Positions 35,130 to 43,011 of a stretch of 64,000 bases of DNA are shown here, piece after piece (the stretch's first letter is position 1; each line of letters begins with the position of its first letter). The stretch spans positions 1 through 64,000 of the forward strand of contig NZ_LVEN01000044.1 of assembly GCF_001686925.1 (NCBI RefSeq), in the 5' to 3' direction. The translations under genes and the position numbers were made by a program. The DNA is from Flavobacterium piscis (lineage in GTDB: Bacteria > Bacteroidota > Bacteroidia > Flavobacteriales > Flavobacteriaceae). The notes below the pieces were generated by a model. The model was given only the letters and a program-made list of their open reading frames with translations. It did no database searches and was not told the origin of the DNA.

Positions 35130-36293
35130 ATGAGTAAAATACTAATTATAGAAGACGAAGCATCGATTAGAAGAGTTTTGGTGAAAATTTTATCAGAAGA
35201 AAATGATACGTATCAGGTAGAGGAAGCAGAAGATGGAGTTGCGGGTCTTGAAAAAATAAAAAACAACGATTACGATTTGGTTTTGTGTGATATCAAAATG
35301 CCAAAAATGGACGGTGTAGAAGTTTTAGAAGAAGCTAAAAAAATCAAACCTGAAATCCCGATGGTGATGATCTCAGGTCACGGCGATATGGAAACCGCGA
35401 TTCATACCATGCGTTTGGGAGCTTTTGATTATATCTCGAAACCACCGGATTTAAATCGTTTATTGAACACCGTTCGTAACGCTTTAGATAAAAAACAACT
35501 TGTAGTTGAAAATAAAATCTTAAAGAAAAAGGTGAGCAAAAACTACGAAATGGTAGGGGAGAGCGAAGCCATCAGTCATATTAAACTAATGATTGATAAA
35601 GTTGCCCAAACAGAAGCAAGAGTTTTAATTACAGGACCAAACGGAACCGGAAAAGAATTAGTAGCGCATCAATTACATGAAAAAAGCGAACGTGCTAATT
35701 TTCCTTTAATAGAAGTAAACTGTGCTGCGATTCCTAGTGAATTGATCGAAAGTGAATTGTTTGGTCATGTAAAAGGTGCTTTTACATCAGCAGTAAAAGA
35801 CCGTGCAGGAAAATTTGAGGCCGCTGATAAAGGAACTATATTTCTTGATGAAATTGGAGATATGAGTCTTTCGGCGCAAGCCAAAGTGTTACGTGCTTTG
35901 CAGGAAAGTATGATTACCAGAGTAGGAGCCGAAAAAGATATAAAAGTCGATGTTCGTGTTGTGGCTGCAACCAATAAAGATTTAAAAACAGAAATTGCCG
36001 AAGGCCGTTTCCGTGAAGATTTGTACCATCGCTTGGCCGTAATCTTAATTAAGGTTCCGCCATTAAATGAAAGACGTGACGATATTCCGGCTTTGATCAG
36101 GCATTTTGCTGCTAAAATAGCATCGGAACAAGGAAACGTGGTTAAAGTATTTTCGGCGCAAGCCATACAATTATTGCAGGAATACGATTGGACAGGAAAT
36201 ATCCGTGAACTTCGAAATGTAGTCGAAAGATTGATCATTTTAGGAGGAAACGAAATTTCTGAAACCGATGTAAAAATGTTTGCAAGCAAATAA
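35130..36293 (+). CDS. NtrC-like response regulator lacking a DNA-binding domain
   Basis: This 387-residue protein begins with a receiver domain (phosphoacceptor Asp54 in LVLCDIKMPKMDG; Lys104 in YISKPP). The sigma-54-type AAA+ domain has Walker A GPNGTGKE (169-176), Walker B GTIFLDEIGD and the R-finger region EGRFREDLYHRL. The sigma-54-contacting loop reads GAFTSA (216-221) rather than GAFTGA. The chain stops just after NIRELRNVVERLIILGG, with about 10 residues left, so there is no C-terminal Fis-type helix-turn-helix. It may act from solution or through a partner. No histidine kinase gene is adjacent. Confidence 0.88.
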   Translation: MSKILIIEDEASIRRVLVKILSEENDTYQVEEAEDGVAGLEKIKNNDYDLVLCDIKMPKMDGVEVLEEAKKIKPEIPMVMISGHGDMETAIHTMRLGAFDYISKPPDLNRLLNTVRNALDKKQLVVENKILKKKVSKNYEMVGESEAISHIKLMIDKVAQTEARVLITGPNGTGKELVAHQLHEKSERANFPLIEVNCAAIPSELIESELFGHVKGAFTSAVKDRAGKFEAADKGTIFLDEIGDMSLSAQAKVLRALQESMITRVGAEKDIKVDVRVVAATNKDLKTEIAEGRFREDLYHRLAVILIKVPPLNERRDDIPALIRHFAAKIASEQGNVVKVFSAQAIQLLQEYDWTGNIRELRNVVERLIILGGNEISETDVKMFASK

Positions 36294-36304
36294 TGATTTT
36301 ATTT

Positions 36305-36342
36305 TTCAATCTGAAATCTAAAATCTAAATTCTAAAATTAGA
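36305..36342. repeat. CTAAAATCT-word repeat
   Basis: CTGAAATCTAAAATCTAAATTCTAAAAT-type words fill most of the 51-base gap between the regulator and the DEAD-like gene. Confidence 0.55.
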
Positions 36343-36344
36343 AG

Positions 36345-37010
36345 ATGAAACTAAAAAAAATAAACGAAAAATTACAAGACGCATTAATCGAAAATGGTTT
36401 AACAGAAGCAAATGTTTTGCAGCAGGAAACTTTTTCGACGATAAAAAGTGGTGCAGATTGCATTATTCTTTCTCCGGCCGGAAGCGGAAAATCGACAACT
36501 ATTGTTTTGAATGTTATTCAGCAATTGTCAGGTCATACTGAAGAATCACCACGCGCTTTGATTTTTGTTGAAGACAAAGCGAAAGTATTAGAAATGGAAG
36601 CACTTTTCGAAAAGTACGGAAAATATTCTAATCTTGAAGTTTACGGCGTACACGACAAAGGTGATACAGATTATGATAAAAATTATATTTCTACCGGAAT
36701 CGATGTTTTAATTGGTACACCCAATAAATTAAGCGATATGTTTACAACCGCAGGTTATAATGTAAACCGCTTGAAAATGTTTATTATAGATGATGCTGAT
36801 CCTATGTTGAAATTACGTCATGAAACTAAAATCATGCGTATTTCAAACAGTGTCACCAAAACGCAACGTCTTATTTTTGCTGAAACATTGACAGAACGCA
36901 TCGAAATTCTGGCAGATAAAATGATGTTAGAGCCTTATTTATTTGATATGGATGAAGAAGGTGAAGAGGAGCTTGATGAGGAAGAAGATGACATTCAGGA
37001 AGAAGAGTAA
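36345..37010 (+). CDS. DEAD-like protein with a single RecA domain
   Basis: This 221-residue protein has the N-terminal half of a DEAD-box helicase only. It shows a Q-motif-like LQQETFSTIKSGADCIILSPAGSGKST with Walker A, motif Ia-like ALIFVEDKAKVLEME, LIGTPNKLSDM, motif II as IDDADPML (DDAD in place of DEAD) and a motif III-like IFAETLTERIE. The second RecA domain, with motifs IV-VI, is absent. The C-terminus is a run of Asp/Glu (about 200-221). It cannot unwind RNA by the usual two-domain mechanism, and a regulatory or RNA-binding role is possible. The open frame looks intact. Confidence 0.8.
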   Translation: MKLKKINEKLQDALIENGLTEANVLQQETFSTIKSGADCIILSPAGSGKSTTIVLNVIQQLSGHTEESPRALIFVEDKAKVLEMEALFEKYGKYSNLEVYGVHDKGDTDYDKNYISTGIDVLIGTPNKLSDMFTTAGYNVNRLKMFIIDDADPMLKLRHETKIMRISNSVTKTQRLIFAETLTERIEILADKMMLEPYLFDMDEEGEEELDEEEDDIQEEE

Positions 37011-37017
37011 GAAAGTC

Positions 37018-37076
37018 GCAGTTTTCAGTTTCAGTTTCAGTCTCAGTCTGAAAACTGTGACTGCGACTGAAAACTA
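37018..37076. repeat. CAGTTTTCAGT-word inverted repeat
   Basis: GTCGCAGTTTTCAG and CTGAAAACTGTGAC pair with one mismatch; extra TTCAGT and CTGAAAACT words surround them. It starts 8 bases after the preceding stop codon. Confidence 0.75.
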
Positions 37077-37087
37077 AAAAATAATCT

Positions 37088-37903
37088 ATGGAGATGCTGA
37101 AAACACTTAAATTTTTGACAATTGTGCTTCTGGCATTTTTTGTTGTTATTTATGTCTTCATTGTTTCCTATGTGTATTTCAATCAGGTTGGAATGGTTTT
37201 TCAGACTTCTCAACTTTCAAAAGATTATCAATTTGATTATCAGCAGAAATTTGAAGAAATAAATATCACATCTTTTGATGATGTAAAATTAAACGGATTA
37301 TTATTTGAAGCTGAAAAATCTAAAGGTTTGATTTTTTATCTTCATGGAAATGCCGGAACATTAGAAACTTGGGGAAAGATCGCGAAAATTTATACGCGTT
37401 TAGGATATGATATTTTTATTTTAGATTATAGAAGTTTTGGTAAAAGTGAAGGTGAAATTGAAAACGAAGAACAATTGAATAAAGATGTTTCTGTTGTTTA
37501 TGAAACATTAACGAAACGATATCCGGAAAATAAAATTATTATTACGGGTTACTCAATTGGCTCGGGACTTGCAACTATTTTAGCTTCAGAGAATCACCCT
37601 AAAGCTTTGATACTGCAATCTCCTTATTATAGTTTTACAGAATTGTCGAGCAGTAGAGTACGATTTTTTCCTGATTTTATGAAAAAGTTTCATTTAGAAA
37701 CTTTTAGGTATCTGCCAAAAGTAAAAGCACCAATTTATATTTTTCATGGCACAGATGATCAATTAATTTCTTGCTCAAATTCAGTTCGATTGAATAAATT
37801 ATTAGATTTTAAAGGGCATTTTTACGCATTAAAAGATCAAGGGCATATTGGTATGAATGAAAACAATGATTTTCAAAAACAATTAAAATTAATATTAGAA
37901 TAA
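37088..37903 (+). CDS. Alpha/beta hydrolase, membrane anchored
   Basis: The protein has 271 residues with one N-terminal membrane helix (FLTIVLLAFFVVIYVFIVSYVYF). It continues with an alpha/beta-hydrolase domain: oxyanion segment FYLHGNAGTLETW, nucleophile Ser in ITGYSIGSGLA, acid Asp in HGTDDQLIS and His in DQGHIGMN. It resembles the BEM46/YfhR group of serine hydrolases. The substrate is unknown. A second ATG at 37094 is equally good as a start. It is followed closely by a DUF2007 gene. Confidence 0.88.
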   Translation: MEMLKTLKFLTIVLLAFFVVIYVFIVSYVYFNQVGMVFQTSQLSKDYQFDYQQKFEEINITSFDDVKLNGLLFEAEKSKGLIFYLHGNAGTLETWGKIAKIYTRLGYDIFILDYRSFGKSEGEIENEEQLNKDVSVVYETLTKRYPENKIIITGYSIGSGLATILASENHPKALILQSPYYSFTELSSSRVRFFPDFMKKFHLETFRYLPKVKAPIYIFHGTDDQLISCSNSVRLNKLLDFKGHFYALKDQGHIGMNENNDFQKQLKLILE

Positions 37904-37922
37904 TTATATAAAACAGAATGTT

Positions 37923-38141
37923 ATGGGATTAATGAAAGTATATTCAGGAAGTGAAGTATTGGCACTTGCTTTACAAGAAAGATTAGAACAAGCAGGTGTA
38001 GAAACTACAAAAAAAGATAATATTCAGTCAGCTCGTTTAGGCGGTTTTGGACAATCTGATTTAGCCGTTGAGGTATTTATTCAGGAAACAGATTTTGCAA
38101 AAGCAAATCCAGTTATCGAAGAATTCAGAATGAGTATCTAA
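37923..38141 (+). CDS. DUF2007 family small protein
   Basis: This 72-residue protein (MGLMKVYSGSEVLALALQERLEQAGVETTKKD, then GGFGQSDLAVEVFIQETDFAKANPVIEEF) has the pattern of the DUF2007 'putative signal transducing' family, a small alpha/beta fold similar to ACT/PII-like domains. The function is not established. It sits between the hydrolase and the Cof-type phosphatase in the same direction. The start could be ATG 37923 or 37932. Confidence 0.8.
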   Translation: MGLMKVYSGSEVLALALQERLEQAGVETTKKDNIQSARLGGFGQSDLAVEVFIQETDFAKANPVIEEFRMSI

Positions 38142-38146
38142 AGGAA

Positions 38147-38212
38147 GTTTTCAGTTTTCAGTCGCGGTTTCCAGTGGTTACTGAGACTGAAAACTGAGAC
38201 TGAAAACTAAAA
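38147..38212. repeat. CAGTTTTCAGT-word inverted repeat
   Basis: GTTTTCAGTTTTCAGTCGCGG is echoed by ACTGAAAACTGAGACTGAAAAC, so the words form paired arms. The block fills the gap between DUF2007 and the Cof-type HAD gene and ends at the latter's start codon. Confidence 0.75.
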
Positions 38213-38216
38213 AATA

Positions 38217-39020
38217 ATGCAATATAAAATGCTAGTGCTCGACATGGATGATACCTTGTTGACAGACGATCATAAAATTTCGGACCTAAATAAAAAAGTA
38301 CTTCTTGAAGCGCAGGCAAAAGGCGTTCATTTAGTTTTGGCTTCAGGCAGACCAACATCTGCCATGACGGCTTATGCTAAAGAATTGCAGCTTGATTTGT
38401 ACGACTCTTATATTATTTCATTTAATGGTGCTGTAATTAGTACCGTAAAAGATGATTTGGTTTTGTTCGAACAATGTTTAACACCGGAACAAATTCATGA
38501 TTTATACGATTATAGTGTAAAAATGAAAACGCACATCATTACCTATATTGATGGTGAAATTGTTAGCGAAACAGATTCTGAATACATCGACATCGAAAAA
38601 GAAATCACCGGATTGCCACACAATAAAGTACCTGATTTTAAAGCAGCAGTTACCAAACCTGCAGTAAAATGTATTTTATTGGCAGAACCTTCTTATCTCA
38701 AAGAAGTTGAAGGAGATTTAAAATTGGCAATGCCACATTTAAGTGTTGCAATGTCGAAACCTTTTTTCCTGGAAGCGGCTCAAAACGGAATTGATAAAGC
38801 AGCGAGTTTAAAACTTCTGGCTGAAAAGCTAAACATTCATCAAAGTGAAATTATTGCCGTAGGAAACGCAGGAAATGATTTAACGATGATTGAATATGCC
38901 GGACTTGGAGTTTGGGTTGACAATGTAACGCCTGAATTACGGGACAGAGGAGATGTTATTGTAGCATCAAATAATAATGATGGAGTTGCTGAAGTAGTAC
39001 AACGCTACATTTTAAACTAA
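38217..39020 (+). CDS. HAD-superfamily Cof-type sugar phosphatase
   Basis: This 267-residue protein shows motif I LVLDMDDTLLTDDHKIS, motif II VLASGRPTSAM, the Lys of KAASLKLLAEKLNI and motif IV IIAVGNAGNDLTMIEYAGLGVWVDN. It belongs to the Cof/YidA class IIB HAD phosphatases, with the cap domain between motifs II and III (about residues 85-185). It probably dephosphorylates sugar phosphates or flavin precursors. It is followed by an acetyltransferase 12 bases downstream. Confidence 0.92.
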   Translation: MQYKMLVLDMDDTLLTDDHKISDLNKKVLLEAQAKGVHLVLASGRPTSAMTAYAKELQLDLYDSYIISFNGAVISTVKDDLVLFEQCLTPEQIHDLYDYSVKMKTHIITYIDGEIVSETDSEYIDIEKEITGLPHNKVPDFKAAVTKPAVKCILLAEPSYLKEVEGDLKLAMPHLSVAMSKPFFLEAAQNGIDKAASLKLLAEKLNIHQSEIIAVGNAGNDLTMIEYAGLGVWVDNVTPELRDRGDVIVASNNNDGVAEVVQRYILN

Positions 39021-39032
39021 ATTATTCCTGCG

Positions 39033-39560
39033 ATGAAAGATCCAATACAAACAGAACGTTTGATACTTAGAGAATTTATTTCTACAGATGATATTGGAAT
39101 GTTCGAATTGGAATCTAATCCAAATGTGCATACCTATGTAGGGAATAAACCTATTACGCATATTGACGAAAGTCGGGCTTATATTGAATTGGTTCAGCAA
39201 CAATACAAGAATTTTGGAACAGGTCGTTGGGCTGTGATCTTAAAAGAAACGAATGAGTTTATAGGCTGGTCCGGAATAAAATTTATTACCAATGAAATCA
39301 ACAATCATAAAGACTTTTATGAAATAGGATATCGTTTTATCGAAAAACATTGGGGAAAAGGATACGCTACCGAAGCTGGTAAAGCTTTTATAAATCACGC
39401 TTTTAACGTAATGGAGGTAGATGCGATTTACGCGTATGCAGATGCAGGAAATGAAAACTCCAGAAGAATTCTAGAAAAGCTTGGTTTGCAATACGTAAAT
39501 TCTTTTGAATATGAAGGAGAAGTGGAAGTTTGGTACGAACTAAAAAATCCAAACCTATAA
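39033..39560 (+). CDS. GNAT family acetyltransferase (RimJ/RimL-like)
   Basis: This 175-residue protein opens IQTERLILREFISTDDIGMFELESNPNVHTYVG. It has GRWAVILKETNEFIGWSGIKF, the acetyl-CoA motif EIGYRFIEKHWGKGYATEAGKAFINHAF (H-W-G-K-G-Y-A as the R/Q-x-x-G-x-G/A variant), and ENSRRILEKLGLQYV. This is the RimJ/RimL group of N-acetyltransferases acting on protein N-termini or small amines. The substrate is unknown. It is the last gene of a same-direction run. Confidence 0.88.
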   Translation: MKDPIQTERLILREFISTDDIGMFELESNPNVHTYVGNKPITHIDESRAYIELVQQQYKNFGTGRWAVILKETNEFIGWSGIKFITNEINNHKDFYEIGYRFIEKHWGKGYATEAGKAFINHAFNVMEVDAIYAYADAGNENSRRILEKLGLQYVNSFEYEGEVEVWYELKNPNL

Positions 39561-39575
39561 AACCTAAGAAATGCG

Positions 39576-39626
39576 TTCCAAATCTTTGTAAACTTAATCT
39601 CGTTTAAGATTCACAAAGATTTGGAA
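39576..39626. repeat. 14-bp perfect inverted repeat between convergent genes
   Basis: TTCCAAATCTTTGT (39576-39589) and ACAAAGATTTGGAA (39613-39626) are exact complements, with part of the loop also able to pair. It may end transcripts from both sides although no long T run follows. Confidence 0.8.
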
Positions 39627-39662
39627 AACAGCTCGTAGTTTTTCTAATATCTAAATATTAGA

Positions 39663-40181
39663 TTATTTTTTAGCTACAGAAACAAAGTATTTATTTCCGT
39701 CACCCATTGTAAGTTTTACACGCTCGTCGCAAAGATCGATTGCAAAATTCGCACTTTCGTAACAAGTACAAGTAGTGTTTTTGTCTTTAGACATTTCAGT
39801 TTTACAATTGTTGTTCTTAAAAGTTGACAATTGTGGTGTGTACAAACTAACTAAATCAGTAGAAGCTGTTACTAACGAAATAATACTTGCTGAATTATTA
39901 CTTGTAATTCTGTAAACAATTCTATCAGTATAGTTTACTTCATTTACAGTTACTTTACGAATATAAGTGTAAGCTGTTGAGCCTTCACCTGGTTCTTTTA
40001 CTTCAAATTTAAATCCAACCGCACGAATTGCAATATCAAATTGAGATTGAGAATTTAAGCTCGCCCAAGTTGTCAATGTACTAATAGATGGAAATGGATT
40101 AGCAGCTGGAGCAGCAGTTTGCGCTTGCGAGCTAAAAATGGTTAAGAACATCAAGCAGATTGTGGGTAAAAATGCTTTCAT
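39663..40181 (-). CDS. Exported hypothetical protein
   Basis: A 172-residue protein from the ATG at 40181, which begins a clear signal peptide (MKAFLPTICLMFLTIFSSQAQ). An in-frame start 81 bases upstream adds an unlikely basic leader and is rejected. The mature part has an Ala/Pro-rich linker, then a region of unknown fold with five cysteines in the last 60 residues (NNNCKTEM, NTTCTCYES, IDLCDERV), which could form disulphides in the periplasm. No family is recognised. The gene is isolated, with a 500-base upstream gap. Confidence 0.7.
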   Translation of the reverse strand: MKAFLPTICLMFLTIFSSQAQTAAPAANPFPSISTLTTWASLNSQSQFDIAIRAVGFKFEVKEPGEGSTAYTYIRKVTVNEVNYTDRIVYRITSNNSASIISLVTASTDLVSLYTPQLSTFKNNNCKTEMSKDKNTTCTCYESANFAIDLCDERVKLTMGDGNKYFVSVAKK

Positions 40182-40616
40182 ATGGAGTTTTAATTTATAA
40201 TTTTTGCCTACTCTTTCTGGTTTTCGGCCTTCCCATTTTTTATAACAACAAAACAACAACATAACGAGGGAAAAACAAAATTGTTATGCGCAAATTATTG
40301 TTTAAATAATATAATTTTTGTTCACTGCTTTTGCAGGAAGTAAAATTATTTTTAATGAACGAATTAAACAAAGCTAAATGTAAGAAAATTTCAATTTAAT
40401 ACGCAAAAAAATGTATTTAATCGATGATATTTGCATTTAATCGATGTTTTTGTCATTTTATTCTTATCGAAAAGAAAACATCATTTTTACTAAAACAAAA
40501 TTTTCATGGCTTGTGACCGCTAATTGATAGTTTTTTATGACAGTTTAAAATATTGGTTTGCTGCAAAATATTGATATATAGTATATTATTGATTTTATTT
40601 TAAAGAATATTGTACG
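40182..40616. other. AT-rich divergent regulatory gap with a direct repeat
   Basis: The interval between the exported protein gene and mtaB has no plausible gene. It contains a 12-base direct repeat ATTTAATCGATG at 40415-40426 and 40435-40446, exactly 20 bases apart (about two helical turns), which could be paired protein-binding sites. Otherwise I see only AT-rich DNA. Confidence 0.4.
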
Positions 40617-40624
40617 TAAATTTG
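40617..40624 (+). promoter_or_regulatory. -7 box for mtaB
   Basis: TAAATTTG matches TAnnTTTG; leader about 55 nt. Confidence 0.45.
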
Positions 40625-40684
40625 CAAACTCTTTAAAAGAGATGTAAATATAATATCTTACTACTTAAAACGTAGTTTATTCCC

Positions 40685-42019
40685 ATGGAAAACAGAAAAA
40701 AAGTTGCCTTTTACACGCTTGGTTGCAAACTGAATTTTTCAGAAACATCTACAATCGCCAGAAATTTTAATGACGAAGGTTTTGATCGTGTTGATTTTGA
40801 AGAAATTGCAGACATTTATGTTATCAATACATGCTCCGTTACAGAGAATGCTGATAAGCAATTTAAGCAGGTCGTAAAAAAAGCAATGAAACTTAACGAT
40901 AAAGCTTTTGTAGCGGCAGTAGGCTGCTACGCACAATTAAAACCAGAAGAATTAGCTGCAGTTGATGGCGTTGATTTGGTTCTTGGTGCTACCGAAAAAT
41001 TTAAAATTACCGATTATATTAATGATTTGAGTAAAAACGACATGGGTGAGGTTCACTCCTGCGAAATTGCCGAAGCCGATTTTTATGTAGGTAGTTATTC
41101 TATTGGAGACAGAACCCGCGCTTTCCTGAAGGTTCAGGACGGTTGCGATTATAAATGTACCTATTGTACGATTCCGTTAGCAAGAGGAATTTCAAGAAGT
41201 GATGCTCTTGAAAATGTATTGCAAAATGCTAAAGAGATTTCGGCTCAAAATATCAAAGAAATTGTTTTAACCGGAGTAAATATTGGTGATTACGGAAAAG
41301 GAGAATTTGGGAACAAAAAACACGAACATACTTTTCTGGATTTAGTTCAGGCTTTGGATAAGGTGGATGGAATCGAACGTTTGAGAATTTCATCAATAGA
41401 ACCTAATTTATTGAAAAATGAAACAATAGAATTTGTGTCTAAAAGCAGAACCTTTGTACCTCATTTTCATATTCCGTTGCAATCAGGAAGCAATGATATT
41501 TTAAAATTAATGAAACGTCGTTATTTACGTGAAGTATATACAGAACGAGTAAACAAAATTCGCGAAGTAATGCCACACGCTTGTATTGGTGTTGATGTGA
41601 TTGTTGGATTTCCCGGTGAAACCGATGAGCATTTCTTAGAAACGTATCATTTTCTTAATGAAATGGATATTTCGTACTTACACGTATTCACGTATTCTGA
41701 AAGGGACAATACCGAAGCTGCAGATATGCCAGGAAGAGTTCCGGCCAACGTAAGAGCAAAACGAAGCAAAATGCTACGCGGATTATCCGTTAAAAAACGC
41801 CGTGCTTTTTACGAAAGTCAATTGGGATCTAACAGAACGGTTTTGTTCGAAAGCGAAAATAAAGAAGGATACATTCATGGTTTTACCGAAAATTATGTAA
41901 AAGTAAAAACACCCTGGAATCCGGAGTTAGTAAATACGCTGCAAGAAATTAATTTGACTAAAATTGATGAAGATGGAAGTGTTCGTTTAGATTTTATAAA
42001 AAAATTGGCGGAAGCTTAG
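40685..42019 (+). CDS. mtaB: tRNA t6A37 methylthiotransferase MtaB
   Basis: This radical-SAM enzyme converts t6A37 to ms2t6A37 in tRNAs. The 444-residue chain has the N-terminal MTTase domain with cysteines 14 (YTLGCKLN), 50 (INTCSVT) and 81 (AVGCYAQ). The radical-SAM cluster motif CDYKCTYC (154-161) follows, then HFHIPLQSGSNDILKLMKRRY and a C-terminal TRAM-like domain (NRTVLFESENKEGYIHGFTENYVKVK). The LGCKLN start and the sequence plan favour MtaB over MiaB or RimO. It is monocistronic with a terminator. Confidence 0.93.
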   Translation: MENRKKVAFYTLGCKLNFSETSTIARNFNDEGFDRVDFEEIADIYVINTCSVTENADKQFKQVVKKAMKLNDKAFVAAVGCYAQLKPEELAAVDGVDLVLGATEKFKITDYINDLSKNDMGEVHSCEIAEADFYVGSYSIGDRTRAFLKVQDGCDYKCTYCTIPLARGISRSDALENVLQNAKEISAQNIKEIVLTGVNIGDYGKGEFGNKKHEHTFLDLVQALDKVDGIERLRISSIEPNLLKNETIEFVSKSRTFVPHFHIPLQSGSNDILKLMKRRYLREVYTERVNKIREVMPHACIGVDVIVGFPGETDEHFLETYHFLNEMDISYLHVFTYSERDNTEAADMPGRVPANVRAKRSKMLRGLSVKKRRAFYESQLGSNRTVLFESENKEGYIHGFTENYVKVKTPWNPELVNTLQEINLTKIDEDGSVRLDFIKKLAEA

Positions 42020-42142
42020 AATGTATTTTTAAGATATAGTATTTCGACCGAAGAAAGAAATCACACTAGAAATTCCGCAAAGAATATCCCTGATCTTTGT
42101 CGAGTCACGATTGTGATTTGTCTCTTAGCTAAAAGACAATAA

Positions 42143-42178
42143 AAACAAAACGCCCTTTATTAAAGAGCGTTTTTGTTT
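42143..42178. terminator. Bidirectional terminator after mtaB
   Basis: AAAACGCCCTTTA pairs with TAAAGAGCGTTTT with one mismatch and has A/T runs on both sides. It lies between the convergent mtaB and zinc-ribbon genes. Confidence 0.8.
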
Positions 42179-42191
42179 TTTACTAGTAATG

Positions 42192-43004
42192 CTATTTTCG
42201 TTCTACTATTTCGATTCCATTATAATTCGGTACTTTACCAATTGATGCAGAAAAATGAAAAGGATTTGTAGACTTTACTTCATCTGTCTTATTTATTGAA
42301 TCAATCTTCTTTTGATTGAAGAATTCGAATATTTCCTTTTTTTCTGTAATTCCTTTCATACTTATTTTATGAGGTATAGTTTCGAAAGCATTATCTTCCC
42401 GGGATAGAGAATTCCAATCATTTTCGCTGACACCTATTCCTTCGCTTTTATGCTTATTGCTAACCATTAAAAGCGTATCATTTTTTATATTTATAACTTT
42501 AAATAAAGTTTGAAAACTCTTATTTTGGGTAGCTCTTCCGTCGGGCGTTAATAACGTTGAATCCATATTAACTTTATAAACATCTCCAACTTTAGGATTT
42601 TTAAGCAACTCATTAATATGTGTATTAGTGTTTTTAAAAGACCAAAGTGAAAATAAACCATAAATAAGTGCTAATCCCAATATAATAAAAACAGTCACAG
42701 GATTAATAAATTGAAAAAGAGAGTGTTTGCGACTGGCCTTAATGTCTTTTATACCATTCAGTATTCCAGGCGTATATTCTTTTTTATCAAAATAAGTAGC
42801 ATTGACTGATTTTATTTCATGACCACATTCGGTACAATGTACACTAGTCGGACTGCCCATTGATAGAAAAGGAATGATTGCCTTAGCATATCTCGAATAT
42901 AACGTTACTTCGAGGCAACCTTTTTTTAAACAAACCGGACAAGTCTCATCGCTTAATCGTTTTGAGGTTAGAGCCTTGGTAACAATGCTAATAATGTAAA
43001 ACAT
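42192..43004 (-). CDS. Zinc-ribbon single-pass membrane protein, paralogue 2
   Basis: The protein has 270 residues. An N-terminal zinc-ribbon-like set of four cysteines, CPVC (about residues 22-25) and HCTECGHEIKS (about 57-67), precedes one transmembrane helix (VFIILGLALIYGLFSLW, about 105-125). A C-terminal domain of about 140 residues starts NPKVGDVYKVNMDSTLL and ends PNYNGIEIVERK. It is a clear paralogue of the next gene (43012-43833); the last 80 residues are nearly identical. No known family is recognised. The cysteine cluster is predicted to be cytoplasmic and the C-terminal domain periplasmic, but the topology is inferred. Confidence 0.75.
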   Translation of the reverse strand: MFYIISIVTKALTSKRLSDETCPVCLKKGCLEVTLYSRYAKAIIPFLSMGSPTSVHCTECGHEIKSVNATYFDKKEYTPGILNGIKDIKASRKHSLFQFINPVTVFIILGLALIYGLFSLWSFKNTNTHINELLKNPKVGDVYKVNMDSTLLTPDGRATQNKSFQTLFKVINIKNDTLLMVSNKHKSEGIGVSENDWNSLSREDNAFETIPHKISMKGITEKKEIFEFFNQKKIDSINKTDEVKSTNPFHFSASIGKVPNYNGIEIVERK

Positions 43005-43011
43005 AGTGTTG

